A stretch of DNA of 64,000 bases. It comes from FEN-1297 sp021817845 (GTDB taxonomy: Bacteria; Bacteroidota; Ignavibacteria; Ignavibacteriales; Ignavibacteriaceae). Shown here in pieces: positions 33,801-42,134 of the stretch. The first letter of the stretch is position 1. Every line of letters starts with the position of its first letter. The stretch is from positions 1 to 64,000 of the forward strand of contig JAKAFW010000008.1 in NCBI GenBank assembly GCA_021817845.1, written 5' to 3'. The position numbers and the translations under genes are program-made. The notes below the pieces were generated by a model. That model saw only the letters and a list, made by a program, of their open reading frames with translations. It had not been told where the DNA came from and made no database searches.

Positions 33801-33836
33801 AAACCTCTTCGCGAATCTTTCACGAAGAGGTTTTTT
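33801..33836 (+). terminator. Expression-platform terminator of the SAM-I riboswitch
   Basis: Stem AAACCTCTTCG (33801-33811) with CGAAGAGGTTT (33823-33833) and T tract 33831-33836. The stretch just before it (agaagttt) can pair with the 5' arm (aaacctctt) with one mismatch, a possible antiterminator. metY starts 53 bases on. Confidence 0.88.
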
Positions 33837-33888
33837 AGTTTAAAGAAGACTTTATTTAACAACAATAATAAAAAGAAAGGTTCTATTA

Positions 33889-35223
33889 ATGAGCACAAAC
33901 GGAAAACAAAGAAACTACCGGTATGAAACTTTGCAGTTACACGCCGGTCAACAGCCTGATCCAACAACCGGTTCAAGAGCTGTTCCGATATATCAAACCA
34001 CGTCTTATAACTTTAACGATGCACAGCATGCTGCTGATTTGTTTGGTCTGCAAAAATTCGGGAACATATATACTAGGATAATGAACCCGACTACTGATGT
34101 TTTTGAACAACGTATAGCCGCTCTTGAAGGAGGTGTAGCTGCTCTTGCTACTTCATCAGGACAATCAGCACAATTTATTGCAATTTCAACTCTTGCTCAA
34201 GCAGGAGAAAATATTGTCTCTTCTAGTTTGCTGTATGGCGGAACTTATAATCAATTCAAAGTTACTTTCCCGCGTTTTGGTATTGATGTCAAGTTTGTCG
34301 ATGGCGATAAAGCTGAGGACTTTGAAAAATTAATTGACAAGAAAACTAAAGCTCTTTATGTCGAATCAATTGGAAATCCTCGACTAAATGTTGTTGACCT
34401 TGAAGCAGTGGCTTCAATAGCTCATAAACATGGAATTCCATTGGTTGTCGATAACACTTTTGGTGCAGCCGGGTATCTTGTTAAGCCAATAAGTCACGGG
34501 GCAGATATCGTTGTCGCCTCCGCTACTAAGTGGATTGGTGGTCATGGTACTTCTATCGGTGGTGTAATTGTTGACTCCGGAAATTTTGATTGGGGAAATG
34601 GTAATTTCCCTGTTTTTACGGAACCTTCTCCGGGATACCATGGCTTAAAATTTAATGAGGTCTTCGGAAAGGGATCACAGTTCGGGAATATTGCTTTTAT
34701 CATTAAAGCAAGAGTTGAGGGGCTTAGAGATATTGGTCCTGCATTAAGTCCTTTCAATGCTTTTCTTCTTTTACAAGGTTTGGAAACTTTATCCTTAAGA
34801 ATTGAAAGACACGGACAAAACGGTTTAGCGCTCGCGAAATGGTTAGAAAAAAATCCAAACGTTGAATGGGTCTCTTATCCCGGACTTGAAAGTCATCCTT
34901 ATCATAATCTTGCAAAAAAATATTTACTGCACGGCTTATTCGGATCAATGTTAGCCTTCGGAATAAAAGGCGGGGTCGATGCTGGTAAGTCTTTTATCAA
35001 CAATGTAAAGCTTTCAAGTTTGCTTGCGAATGTTGGAGATGCAAAAACTTTAGTAATTCATCCAGCTTCAACAACTCATCAACAGTTAAGCCAAAAAGAA
35101 CAAATCGAATCAGGAGTTACCCCTGAGCTTATCAGAGTGTCTGTTGGTATAGAGAACATTGATGATATTATAGAAGACTTTGATATTGCATTAAATGTAG
35201 CTAAACAAAAAACAATAGTTTGA
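33889..35223 (+). CDS. metY: O-acetylhomoserine sulfhydrylase (aminocarboxypropyltransferase)
   Basis: A 444-residue PLP enzyme that joins O-acetylhomoserine with sulfide to make homocysteine. The N-terminal YETLQLHAGQQPDPTTGSRA, IYQTTSYNF, and the PLP-lysine motif VASATKWIGGHGTSIGG (Lys214) are those of the Cys/Met-metabolism family. The C-terminal SKQ-like block LVIHPASTTHQQLS and RVSVGIENIDDIIEDF fit MetY rather than MetB/MetC, as does the length (about 430-445). An AAAGAAAGG ribosome site precedes ATG 33889. Expression is governed by the stacked leader attenuator and SAM-I riboswitch. metX, which makes its substrate, follows. Confidence 0.96.
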   Translation: MSTNGKQRNYRYETLQLHAGQQPDPTTGSRAVPIYQTTSYNFNDAQHAADLFGLQKFGNIYTRIMNPTTDVFEQRIAALEGGVAALATSSGQSAQFIAISTLAQAGENIVSSSLLYGGTYNQFKVTFPRFGIDVKFVDGDKAEDFEKLIDKKTKALYVESIGNPRLNVVDLEAVASIAHKHGIPLVVDNTFGAAGYLVKPISHGADIVVASATKWIGGHGTSIGGVIVDSGNFDWGNGNFPVFTEPSPGYHGLKFNEVFGKGSQFGNIAFIIKARVEGLRDIGPALSPFNAFLLLQGLETLSLRIERHGQNGLALAKWLEKNPNVEWVSYPGLESHPYHNLAKKYLLHGLFGSMLAFGIKGGVDAGKSFINNVKLSSLLANVGDAKTLVIHPASTTHQQLSQKEQIESGVTPELIRVSVGIENIDDIIEDFDIALNVAKQKTIV

Positions 35224-35307
35224 AGTTGTAGGCTCTTTCAAATTTGTAGAAACTAAAGAATTAGTTTCTTAATTGTGTAAAGAAACTTTTTGCCATTAAA
35301 CAAACTT

Positions 35308-35338
35308 GGGTGGACTTTTAGTTCACCCTGGTTTTATT
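35308..35338 (+). terminator. Terminator-like hairpin between metY and metX
   Basis: GGGTGGAC (35308-35315) pairs with GTTCACCC (35321-35328), with one G-T pair, around TTTTA, followed by the T-rich tggttttattt. Upstream, AGAAACTA/TAGTTTCT (from about 35250) and GTTTCTT/AAGAAAC are mutually exclusive hairpins, so partial or regulated readthrough into metX is possible. Confidence 0.55.
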
Positions 35339-35377
35339 TCTTTTACAAAACATTTTTTATCTTTCGGAATAAAAAAA

Positions 35378-36550
35378 ATGGAATTAATCCTGTCAGAAAA
35401 AGTTGAAATATTCTCGCTTACAAAAGTTGTTGAACTATTTTCAAAAGAAAATCCGCTTCGTTTAGAATCCGGAGAAGCTTTAAACACCGTATCGACAGCC
35501 TATCAAGCCTATGGTGAATTAAATTCATCCGGTGATAATGTAATATTGATTTGCCACGCTTTGACCGGAAATTCGCATGCAGCCGGAATCATTACGGAAG
35601 AAGAATTAACTAATTCAGCTAACCATGAATTTCTTTACAAATATAACAAAATGAATCTCGGTAAATCAGGATGGTGGAATGAGCTTATCGGACCGGGAAA
35701 GGCGTTTGATACAAATAAATATTTTGTTATTTGCCCTAATTTTTTGGTCGGTTGTTACGGCTCTACTGGTCCCGCAAGTTTGAACCCTTCGACAAACGTT
35801 GCTTACAGAATGGATTTCCCCTTAATTACCGTTAGAGACATGGTCAAAGTTCAATATGAACTTTTAAGAATGTTGGGGGTAAAAAAAATATTTTCTATTG
35901 CTGGTGGTTCTTTAGGCGGAATGCAGGTTTTAGAATGGGCAATTATGTATCCTGATTTTGTTGAAACTATTATCCCTATTGCTACATCCGCTCGACACTC
36001 TGCATGGGGAATTGCCCTAAATGAAGCCGCAAGAAATGCAATTATGAATGATGTCTCTTGGGATAACGGTAATTATAAAAAACAACCGTTAAATGGTCTT
36101 GGTTTAGCAAGGAAAATTGCCATGATAAGCTACCGTACTAAACCATCATTTGATAGAAAATTTGGCAGAGAAAGACCCGATTCTCCAAACAATTTTTTTG
36201 TTAAGAATTATAAATTTCAAATTCAGAATTATTTGGAACACCAGGGCTTAAAATTGGTCGAACGCTTTGATGCCAACACTTACTTGTATATCACAAAGGC
36301 TATGGATTTGCATGATATAAGTTATAATAGGGCTTCGGAAGAAGAAGTTCTTGAGAACATCAAAGCTAAATCTTTAAATATCGGTATATCCACAGATATT
36401 TTATACCCGCCGGAAGAACAAATCGACATCGCTTCAAAAACACCTCACTCAGTTTATGCAGAAATAAATTCAATCTTTGGACATGACGCTTTTTTAATTG
36501 AATTTGAACAGCTAACCGAAATTATAAAAAATTTTTTTACATCTATATAA
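35378..36550 (+). CDS. metX: Homoserine O-acetyltransferase
   Basis: A 390-residue alpha/beta-hydrolase enzyme that acetylates homoserine with acetyl-CoA, supplying MetY. Motifs: VILICHALTGNSHAAG, GPGKAFDTNKYFVICPN, LGGCYGSTGP-like (here VGCYGSTGPASLNP), nucleophile Ser178 in IAGGSLGGMQ, and FGHDAFLIEF with the catalytic His. ATG 35378 gives the family N-terminus MELILSEKVEIFSL. An upstream TTG at 35306 would add 24 residues that run across the hairpin and match nothing. It follows metY by 154 bases. Confidence 0.95.
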   Translation: MELILSEKVEIFSLTKVVELFSKENPLRLESGEALNTVSTAYQAYGELNSSGDNVILICHALTGNSHAAGIITEEELTNSANHEFLYKYNKMNLGKSGWWNELIGPGKAFDTNKYFVICPNFLVGCYGSTGPASLNPSTNVAYRMDFPLITVRDMVKVQYELLRMLGVKKIFSIAGGSLGGMQVLEWAIMYPDFVETIIPIATSARHSAWGIALNEAARNAIMNDVSWDNGNYKKQPLNGLGLARKIAMISYRTKPSFDRKFGRERPDSPNNFFVKNYKFQIQNYLEHQGLKLVERFDANTYLYITKAMDLHDISYNRASEEEVLENIKAKSLNIGISTDILYPPEEQIDIASKTPHSVYAEINSIFGHDAFLIEFEQLTEIIKNFFTSI

Positions 36551-37101
36551 AAAATTAGGGCATGGTGATCAACTTGCGGATCATATTCACCATGCCCTAA
36601 GGTGGGCGTTAAGATGAGAGGTAACATTTTTAATCGTTATTAGGATAGATTAAAGGCTGCGGCTGAACAAGAAGGAAAATTACCGTAACCTTTACTCTAT
36701 TCTTATAACTTATAGGCTATTAATAATTATAGTACGAAAATTTTACTGCAATCTTCATTCCAATATATCTATTGATGATTCCTACGCCGGCAACTCAATT
36801 TTTTTATATTATTTTATGTTATATTCAATATGAAATTCTTGACATTGGGAAGAAGGTTTTTTTTACTTTGCAGAAGTGGGAATCCTTTCTTATCGCTTGT
36901 CTTATTGCTTTCAATTATTTTTAATTAAGATAAGAAATTTTTGTTTCTAAATTTAAATTCCAAAAAAAATATTGGCATCATTTTATATAGTGGTTTCACG
37001 TTTGGTAATTATAAAAAATTATGGTTGGTTTACTTTAATTTGTTCATTTTTTTTATTTTTACGGTGAAATGTTAGCATAAATAAATCAAACACAATTTTG
37101 T
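36551..37101. other. Gene-free spacer after metX
   Basis: About 550 bases without a supportable protein gene. The first 50 hold a 14-base-pair perfect hairpin that is a good terminator only for the minus strand. Minus-strand TATAAT near 36727-36732 is a conceivable -10 box for a transcript ending there. The rest is A+T-rich leader DNA before the PAS kinase. Confidence 0.5.
36555..36600 (-). terminator. Strong hairpin, terminator-like on the minus strand
   Basis: TTAGGGCATGGTGA (36555-36568) and TCACCATGCCCTAA (36587-36600) pair perfectly over 14 bases. On the minus strand the stem is followed directly by a TTTTTTATATAG tail; on the plus strand no T tract follows. It may still halt metX transcripts, but its T tract points to a minus-strand RNA. 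Confidence 0.6.
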
Positions 37102-38547
37102 ATGAAAAATCCATCCAATAAGAAATTCAAATTTGATTTTGACCTTTTTGAAAAATTTCAAGATATGTTCTTTATTGTTTCAAAGAACGGGGAAATATTA
37201 GACCTGAATAAAACCGTATATGATACTTTGAAAATCACCAATAATAATCTGGTCCATCAAAATTTTTTTGATTTAATTGAACCTGCATTTGTCGGAAGAG
37301 TTAAATTGTTATTGAAAAATTGTATCGACGAGAATAAAAATGAAAATCTATTTACAAAGTTTAATACCGGTAGTAAAATCTTCGATATAAATTTATTCCT
37401 TTCACCATTTGGTGATCCGTCAGGCAATAATTTGGATTGCTTTATTTTAGCCAGAGATGTAACTGATCAAAGAACGAAAGAAAATGAGCTAATGCGTTTC
37501 TATTACGTTGCTCAAAACACTGTTAACCCGGTACAAATTGCCGATCTTCAAGGGAAAATGATTTATGTTAACCCGGCTTTTGTTGCGACAAGCGGCTATA
37601 CGAGAGAAGATTTGATCGGTAAAAACCCCAGTATATTCAGCAGTGGAAAACACTCAAAAAAATTCTGGGACAAAATGTGGACTACAATTTCATCCGGTAA
37701 AGTTTGGGTTGGCGAGGTGGAAAACCGTAAGAAGAATGGCGACCCGTTTTATACTCAACTATTAATTTCTCCGATTCTCGACAGTGACGGGAATGTTACA
37801 GGATATTTTGGTATCCATCGCGACCTTGCCGAAAAAAAATTGTTGGAAAAGCAGTTAATCCATACTCAAAAAATGGAAAGTATCGGCACTTTGGCTGCGG
37901 GTGTTGCACATGAAGTAGGCAATCCTTTGGCTTCTATTTCCGCCCTAGTACAGGTCGTTCAAAGGTCTACTAACGATGAATTTGCTAAAGAAAAATTAGA
38001 GCTAGTCAAAAAACAGGTTACAAGAATCTCAAAAATTATAAGGGACCTTGTTGATTTTTCACGCCCTTCTAATTATGAACTTCAATTGACAGACATAAAC
38101 CAAAATATTTCCGAAGCTATTGAAATAATTAAAGTAGGCGCTAAAGCTAAAGACATAATCTTTAGTGTCGATTTGAATAAAAAAATTCCGCTTCTTCCGC
38201 TTATCTCGGATCAAATTCAGCAAATTTTTGTAAATATTTTGCTTAATGCTGTCGATGCAATTGCTGAGGTTGAAGATTTCGGGAAGCAAAAGAAAATTGA
38301 AATTAGTTCTGAAATAATTGATGATTTTGTGATTCTCGTTTTTACCGATAACGGCAAAGGAATTCCTGAAGAAAATTTAGCAAAAGTTTTTGAACCATTC
38401 TTTACTACCAAGCAAGCAGGTAAAGGAACCGGCTTAGGTCTGTGGGTGAGCTATGGTATAATTAAAAGTTTTCAGGGAGATATTAAAGTAGAAAGCAAAT
38501 TAAATAAGGGCACTACTTTCACAATTACTTTACCAATTCAACCTTAA
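37102..38547 (+). CDS. PAS-domain sensor histidine kinase, NtrB-like
   Basis: A 481-residue soluble kinase. Two PAS domains are visible: about residues 12-120 (FFIVSKNGEILDLNKTVYDTL) and 130-245 (PVQIADLQGKMIYVNPAFVATSGYTREDL, then a PAC end GYFGIHRDLAEKK). The phosphorylation motif is LAAGVAHEVGNPLASISAL with His270. The ATPase domain has NILLNAVDAI, FTDNGKGIPEENLAKVFEPFFTTK and GTGLGLWVSYGI. It lacks membrane helices, so the cue is probably internal. The NtrC-type regulator starts 11 bases downstream, its clear partner. The first Met has no good ribosome site. Confidence 0.94.
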   Translation: MKNPSNKKFKFDFDLFEKFQDMFFIVSKNGEILDLNKTVYDTLKITNNNLVHQNFFDLIEPAFVGRVKLLLKNCIDENKNENLFTKFNTGSKIFDINLFLSPFGDPSGNNLDCFILARDVTDQRTKENELMRFYYVAQNTVNPVQIADLQGKMIYVNPAFVATSGYTREDLIGKNPSIFSSGKHSKKFWDKMWTTISSGKVWVGEVENRKKNGDPFYTQLLISPILDSDGNVTGYFGIHRDLAEKKLLEKQLIHTQKMESIGTLAAGVAHEVGNPLASISALVQVVQRSTNDEFAKEKLELVKKQVTRISKIIRDLVDFSRPSNYELQLTDINQNISEAIEIIKVGAKAKDIIFSVDLNKKIPLLPLISDQIQQIFVNILLNAVDAIAEVEDFGKQKKIEISSEIIDDFVILVFTDNGKGIPEENLAKVFEPFFTTKQAGKGTGLGLWVSYGIIKSFQGDIKVESKLNKGTTFTITLPIQP

Positions 38548-38558
38548 AAGGAAAATAT

Positions 38559-39914
38559 ATGGCTGAGAGAATTTTAGTTGTAGATGATGAAGATATTATT
38601 AGAGAATCTCTTTCTTTTGTATTGAAAAAAGAAGGGTTCTATGTCCAAGAAGCGGAAAATGGACGTGCTGCCTATAATTGGCTTCTTGAAGAGTCTTTCG
38701 ATCTGGTGTTGACTGACCTTGAAATGCCTGAAATGAAAGGGATTCAGCTTCTTGAAGAAATTAAAAAGTTAAACATACAAACTTCTGTTATCATTATAAC
38801 GGCTTTTGGCTCTTTGGATACGGCAATTTCAGCCCTTAGAAACGGCGCAAGTGATTACTTACTTAAACCGGTTGAATTTGATGAGCTTTTAATTAAAATT
38901 AGAAAATTATTTGAGGTTAGAAATCTTATCCTTGAAAATCGACTCTTAAGGAAAGAAATTCAGAGAAATTTTGATTTCGAAAATATCGTTGGTAAAAGCC
39001 CGGCAATTAGAAAAATTTTTGATATGATTCAAACTGTTGCTGATACCGATACGACTGTATTAGTTACGGGTAAAAGCGGCACTGGTAAGGAGTTAGTCGC
39101 CCGTGCTTTGCATTATAACAGTAAACGGAAAAATAAACCTCTTATTTCTGTTAATTGCGGAACTATTACAGAAAATCTAATTGAAAGCGAATTGTTCGGG
39201 CATAAACGTGGTGCTTTTACTGGGGCTATCTCTGATAAAGAAGGCTTAATAAAAGCTGCTGACGGCGGCACTTTGTTTTTAGATGAAATAAGCGAATTAC
39301 CTCTACAGCTTCAAGTAAAATTGCTTCGTGTGCTGCAAGAAAAAGAATACACTCCCGTCGGCTCTACGGCGTCGATTAATGTCAATGTTAGGTTCATTGC
39401 TTCCACAAATCGCGATCTTAAAGAAGATGTTGCCAATGGCCGTTTCAGAGAGGACCTTTATTACAGGCTAAATATTGTCGAAATTAGACTCCCTTCATTA
39501 AAAGAAAGGGAAGAAGACATCCCGTTGCTTGCGGATCATTTCTTAAATAAATATAGGAGAGAGCTAAATAAGAATATTAAAGGAATAGACAGCGATGCTA
39601 TGCGCTCTTTAATGAATTATGAATGGAAAGGGGAAATTCGTGAACTTGAAAATACACTGGAAAGAGCAGCTATTTTTTGCAAGACTGAATTCATACTTCT
39701 CAACGATCTACCTCAAAATTTTAATTCTAAGGGGCCTATAATCGATTTTTCTAAAGTTGGCTCGCTTGAAGAATATGTCAAGAAAATTGAGAAAGATTAT
39801 ATATTCAAAGCTTTGGAAAATAATCACTTTGATAAAGAAAAAACTGCCGAGGTCCTTCAAGTCGGACTTTCTACACTTTATAGAAAACTGAAAGAACTCG
39901 ATATTAAAGCTTAA
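38559..39914 (+). CDS. Sigma-54-dependent response regulator (NtrC/AtoC type)
   Basis: A 451-residue activator. The receiver has DDE at 9-11, phospho-acceptor Asp53 (VLTDLEMPEMKG), Thr81 and Lys104 of LLKPVEF. The AAA+ domain (about 140-375) has Walker A GKSGTGKELV (171-180), the sigma-54 contact loop GAFTGA (218-223), Walker B GGTLFLDEISELP and STNRDLKEDV. A Fis-type helix-turn-helix closes the protein (KEKTAEVLQVGLSTLYRKLKEL). The GAFTGA loop is intact, so it should activate sigma-54 promoters. It follows the PAS kinase by 11 bases. Targets are unknown; I found no clear -24/-12 site in the neighbouring spacers. Confidence 0.96.
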   Translation: MAERILVVDDEDIIRESLSFVLKKEGFYVQEAENGRAAYNWLLEESFDLVLTDLEMPEMKGIQLLEEIKKLNIQTSVIIITAFGSLDTAISALRNGASDYLLKPVEFDELLIKIRKLFEVRNLILENRLLRKEIQRNFDFENIVGKSPAIRKIFDMIQTVADTDTTVLVTGKSGTGKELVARALHYNSKRKNKPLISVNCGTITENLIESELFGHKRGAFTGAISDKEGLIKAADGGTLFLDEISELPLQLQVKLLRVLQEKEYTPVGSTASINVNVRFIASTNRDLKEDVANGRFREDLYYRLNIVEIRLPSLKEREEDIPLLADHFLNKYRRELNKNIKGIDSDAMRSLMNYEWKGEIRELENTLERAAIFCKTEFILLNDLPQNFNSKGPIIDFSKVGSLEEYVKKIEKDYIFKALENNHFDKEKTAEVLQVGLSTLYRKLKELDIKA

Positions 39915-40179
39915 TGATTTAGTCTATTTACTCGAATATGCAATATTTTGTCTGTATCCTTATTGCCAGGGTTCTCATTCCATGAAATATTTGATTATTA
40001 TTTTTCAATAACGAGAAGTAATTTTAAGAATAATTCCTATTCTGTAGTCATAATTGCTACAAAATATCTAATTTCGATATATTTTGGGCATGCTCTTCCA
40101 CAATTAACCCATTCAATTCTGGCACACAAATCGACATGCTATTTTTGCACCCTTATAATTTGCCGGAAAATCATCTAAT

Positions 40180-40533
40180 ATGAAAAATATCATTATCTAT
40201 AGTTCAGATGCAAGTATGTGTTTAAGTTTCTTGATGTATTTGCAGAATAGCTACAATGTAACTACTACTACAGATCTTCATGTTCTGCAAGAGGTATCCT
40301 CCTATTTGGATTTTGATATGATTATCATTGATACACAACCATCAAAAAAAATAGAAGCTTTATGTTATGAACTTCGTAAAGCTAAAACTAATGTCCCGAT
40401 TGTTCTGACTTATGTTTATGAAAATCAAGTTAAAGATTTTGATAAGACAATAAGAAAATATACAAATTCAATTATTTATAAACCTTTTGATTTAAATGAA
40501 GTAACGAAACAATTATCGACATTGTTCGTCTAA
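40180..40533 (+). CDS. Atypical receiver-like protein
   Basis: A 117-residue protein with a receiver-like fold pattern: NIIIYSSDASMCLSFLMYLQ, DFDMIIIDTQPS (Asp at the phosphorylation position), VPIVLTYVYE (conserved Thr) and SIIYKPFDLNEV (conserved Lys). The acidic pair that binds magnesium is missing; YSSDAS stands there. It may be a receiver that does not take phosphate normally or works by protein contact. It begins 265 bases after the NtrC-type regulator on the same strand and has no output domain. Confidence 0.7.
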   Translation: MKNIIIYSSDASMCLSFLMYLQNSYNVTTTTDLHVLQEVSSYLDFDMIIIDTQPSKKIEALCYELRKAKTNVPIVLTYVYENQVKDFDKTIRKYTNSIIYKPFDLNEVTKQLSTLFV

Positions 40534-40559
40534 AATAATAGCAATATATATACAAATAT

Positions 40560-40576
40560 TTGACATTATGTGTCAA
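40560..40576. promoter_or_regulatory. Palindromic operator candidate upstream of the universal stress gene
   Basis: TTGACATTATGTGTCAA has perfect six-base arms (TTGACA / TGTCAA) around five bases. It lies 66 bases before the universal stress protein ATG. The arms resemble half-sites of CRP/FNR-type regulators, though the spacing is wider than classic FNR sites. Confidence 0.45.
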
Positions 40577-40642
40577 TTATTCCAACATTGCACATCTAAA
40601 TTTTTGATTTAGATATTTTAATAATCAAATAAGGAGGTTTCG

Positions 40643-41143
40643 ATGGTTGAATATAAAAATATTCTGGTGCCTACGGACTTCTCTGTGAATTCTGTGCAAG
40701 CTCTTGAATTCGGTCATATGCTTGCGAAACAGAATCATTCCGTTCTTCATGTACTGCACATTATCGAGTCAGTTTACAATCAAGACCAAAGTTTGGATGA
40801 TTTCAACAAGAAACGCTTTGAGGAAGCACGCTACCTTGATGCGGAAGAGGAATTAAGACGTTTTATTAATAAAGTTTCCTCTAAGGGTGTTGATATCATC
40901 GAAATTTTGGCTCCGGGTAAACCATACGAACAGATTCTAAACTATTCCCGTAAAAATCATGTCGACCTTATCGTAATTGCTTCTCACGGCTGGACAGGAC
41001 TTTCTAATCTTGTTACAGGAAATGTTTGTAACAAAGTTCTTAGGTTTTCGGAAATACCTACGATTTGCGTAAAGGCAAATGCATCTCTACTTCAAGATGT
41101 AAGAGCTAATCGAAATACTTTCGCGGAAAATTGGGTTGGATAA
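40643..41143 (+). CDS. Universal stress protein (UspA family)
   Basis: A 166-residue single-domain universal stress protein. It starts YKNILVPTDFSVNSVQALEFG, has the LHVLHIIE strand and the nucleotide-binding end VDLIVIASHGWTGLSNLVTGN followed by VLRFSEIPTICVKA. These small proteins help survival under stress, often by binding ATP. A near-perfect AAGGAGG ribosome site (40631-40637) precedes the ATG, suggesting high translation. A palindrome lies 66 bases upstream. The last 20 residues (QDVRANRNTFAENW) extend beyond the family core. Confidence 0.93.
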   Translation: MVEYKNILVPTDFSVNSVQALEFGHMLAKQNHSVLHVLHIIESVYNQDQSLDDFNKKRFEEARYLDAEEELRRFINKVSSKGVDIIEILAPGKPYEQILNYSRKNHVDLIVIASHGWTGLSNLVTGNVCNKVLRFSEIPTICVKANASLLQDVRANRNTFAENWVG

Positions 41144-41187
41144 TTAAATCAGGCTGAGTAATAAATAGCCTGAGGAAGGGGTTATTT

Positions 41188-41631
41188 ATGAAGGTAAATT
41201 ATTCTTCATCCGTAGTGGTATGTCTGTTAGTGATAATTTGTTCAGCGATTGGTATTGCTCAAAAAGAAAATGACGGCTGGGAAGACGGTAGTAAATTTAA
41301 CAGCCTGTTTAATACTAAAACAATAGATACTGTTTTTGGTGAAATTGTAAGTCTAGATAGTGTTAAACCAACTAATGGAATGTCATATGGTATTCAACTT
41401 ATTGTTAAAACGAAAACGGATACCCTCACCGCTATTTTATGTCCAACCTGGTTTACCAAGTGTCTGAATATTTGCCTTAAAGCTAATGACAAGATTGAAA
41501 TTGAAGGTTCGCGAGTGACCTTTAATAATAAACCTATTATGATAGCTGCAAGAATTATTTGCACTGGAATTATTCTAAAAATGAGAAATGATAAGGGGCA
41601 TCCTATTTGGGATTATTTGCGTCCTGGCTAA
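41188..41631 (+). CDS. Secreted small protein with OB-fold-like pattern
   Basis: A 147-residue protein with a signal peptide (about residues 1-24, ending IGIAQ). The mature part has DTVFGEIVSLDSV, LIVKTKTDTLTAIL, ANDKIEIEGSRVTFNNKPI, then IAARI and the terminal DKGHPIWDYLRP. This strand order and the GSR-turn-NxKP signature are those of small secreted OB-fold-like proteins seen in many anaerobes; no function is known. Three Cys (CPTWFTKCLNIC) are present and could bind metal or form disulfides. An AGGAAGG ribosome site precedes the ATG. It follows the universal stress gene by 44 bases and may share its transcript. Confidence 0.65.
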   Translation: MKVNYSSSVVVCLLVIICSAIGIAQKENDGWEDGSKFNSLFNTKTIDTVFGEIVSLDSVKPTNGMSYGIQLIVKTKTDTLTAILCPTWFTKCLNICLKANDKIEIEGSRVTFNNKPIMIAARIICTGIILKMRNDKGHPIWDYLRPG

Positions 41632-41642
41632 TATGTGCTTCT

Positions 41643-41703
41643 GTTTTACCGGGAAAATGTCCTTATGCAATATTAATTGCAAGTAATATTTTCTCGGTAA
41701 AAC
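41643..41703. terminator. Inverted repeat between converging genes
   Basis: GTTTTACCG (41643-41651) with CGGTAAAAC (41695-41703), extended inward by gaaaat/attttc, between the stops of a plus-strand and a minus-strand gene. It probably ends transcription from both sides. Confidence 0.7.
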
Positions 41704-41715
41704 CTCTTGAATAGT

Positions 41716-42072
41716 TCATCTTGTTTTAATCTTATCTTCAATAGCAGCCTTTGTTATTCCATAATGAGTAACATTCCACTTTACTTCCATTTCCCGATCT
41801 AACCATATTAGCTGAGGTGATTCATGGACTAGTTTTAAATCTTTTGCTATTTGCTGGCTAACCTGTCGCTCGGAAATCACATTCACTTTTCTAATTTTTA
41901 ATTCAGGACTACCATCCAATGATGAAACCCAACGATCAAAATTATCTTCTGCAAATGCACTAATCGAACAGTATGGACTATACTTAAGAATTACCAATTC
42001 GCTTTTTGACAAAGATTCTTTCTTAAGTTGCTCCCATTCTTCAATTGATTTCAATTCTTTTATGTCAGTCAT
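41716..42072 (-). CDS. ytxJ: Bacilliredoxin YtxJ/BrxC-like monothiol thioredoxin
   Basis: A 118-residue thioredoxin-fold protein of the YtxJ family. Seen: VILKYSPYCSISAFAEDNF with the single active-site Cys, VNVISERQVSQQIAKDLKLVHESPQLIWL and the end WNVTHYGITKAAIEDKI. YtxJ/BrxC removes bacillithiol from oxidised proteins, so its presence suggests bacillithiol as the low-molecular thiol. I start at ATG 42072 because it gives the family N-terminus (MTDIKELKSIEEW). An upstream frame to 42138 overlaps the previous stop and adds 22 residues of no known match. The gene lies directly after a secreted PIG-L deacetylase; the bacillithiol enzyme BshB is a PIG-L deacetylase too, which makes the pairing notable. 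Confidence 0.85.
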   Translation of the reverse strand: MTDIKELKSIEEWEQLKKESLSKSELVILKYSPYCSISAFAEDNFDRWVSSLDGSPELKIRKVNVISERQVSQQIAKDLKLVHESPQLIWLDREMEVKWNVTHYGITKAAIEDKIKTR

Positions 42073-42134
42073 TATAGATTCATCTTTTCTTTTAACTAAA
42101 AATAAGTAAAGTCCTTTTAAAAATTTAATAGCTG

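Noticed and set aside
35306..35377. Upstream TTG extension of metX
   Set aside because: Would translate through the terminator-like hairpin and adds residues without match; ATG 35378 gives the family N-terminus.
36839..36869. TTGACA...TACTTT promoter before the PAS kinase
   Set aside because: Spacing of 19 bases is too long and the start would lie more than 200 bases before the gene; not strong enough to list.
40114..40132. Sigma-54 promoter (TGGCAC...GC)
   Set aside because: Distance between the GG and GC elements is 15 rather than 10 bases.
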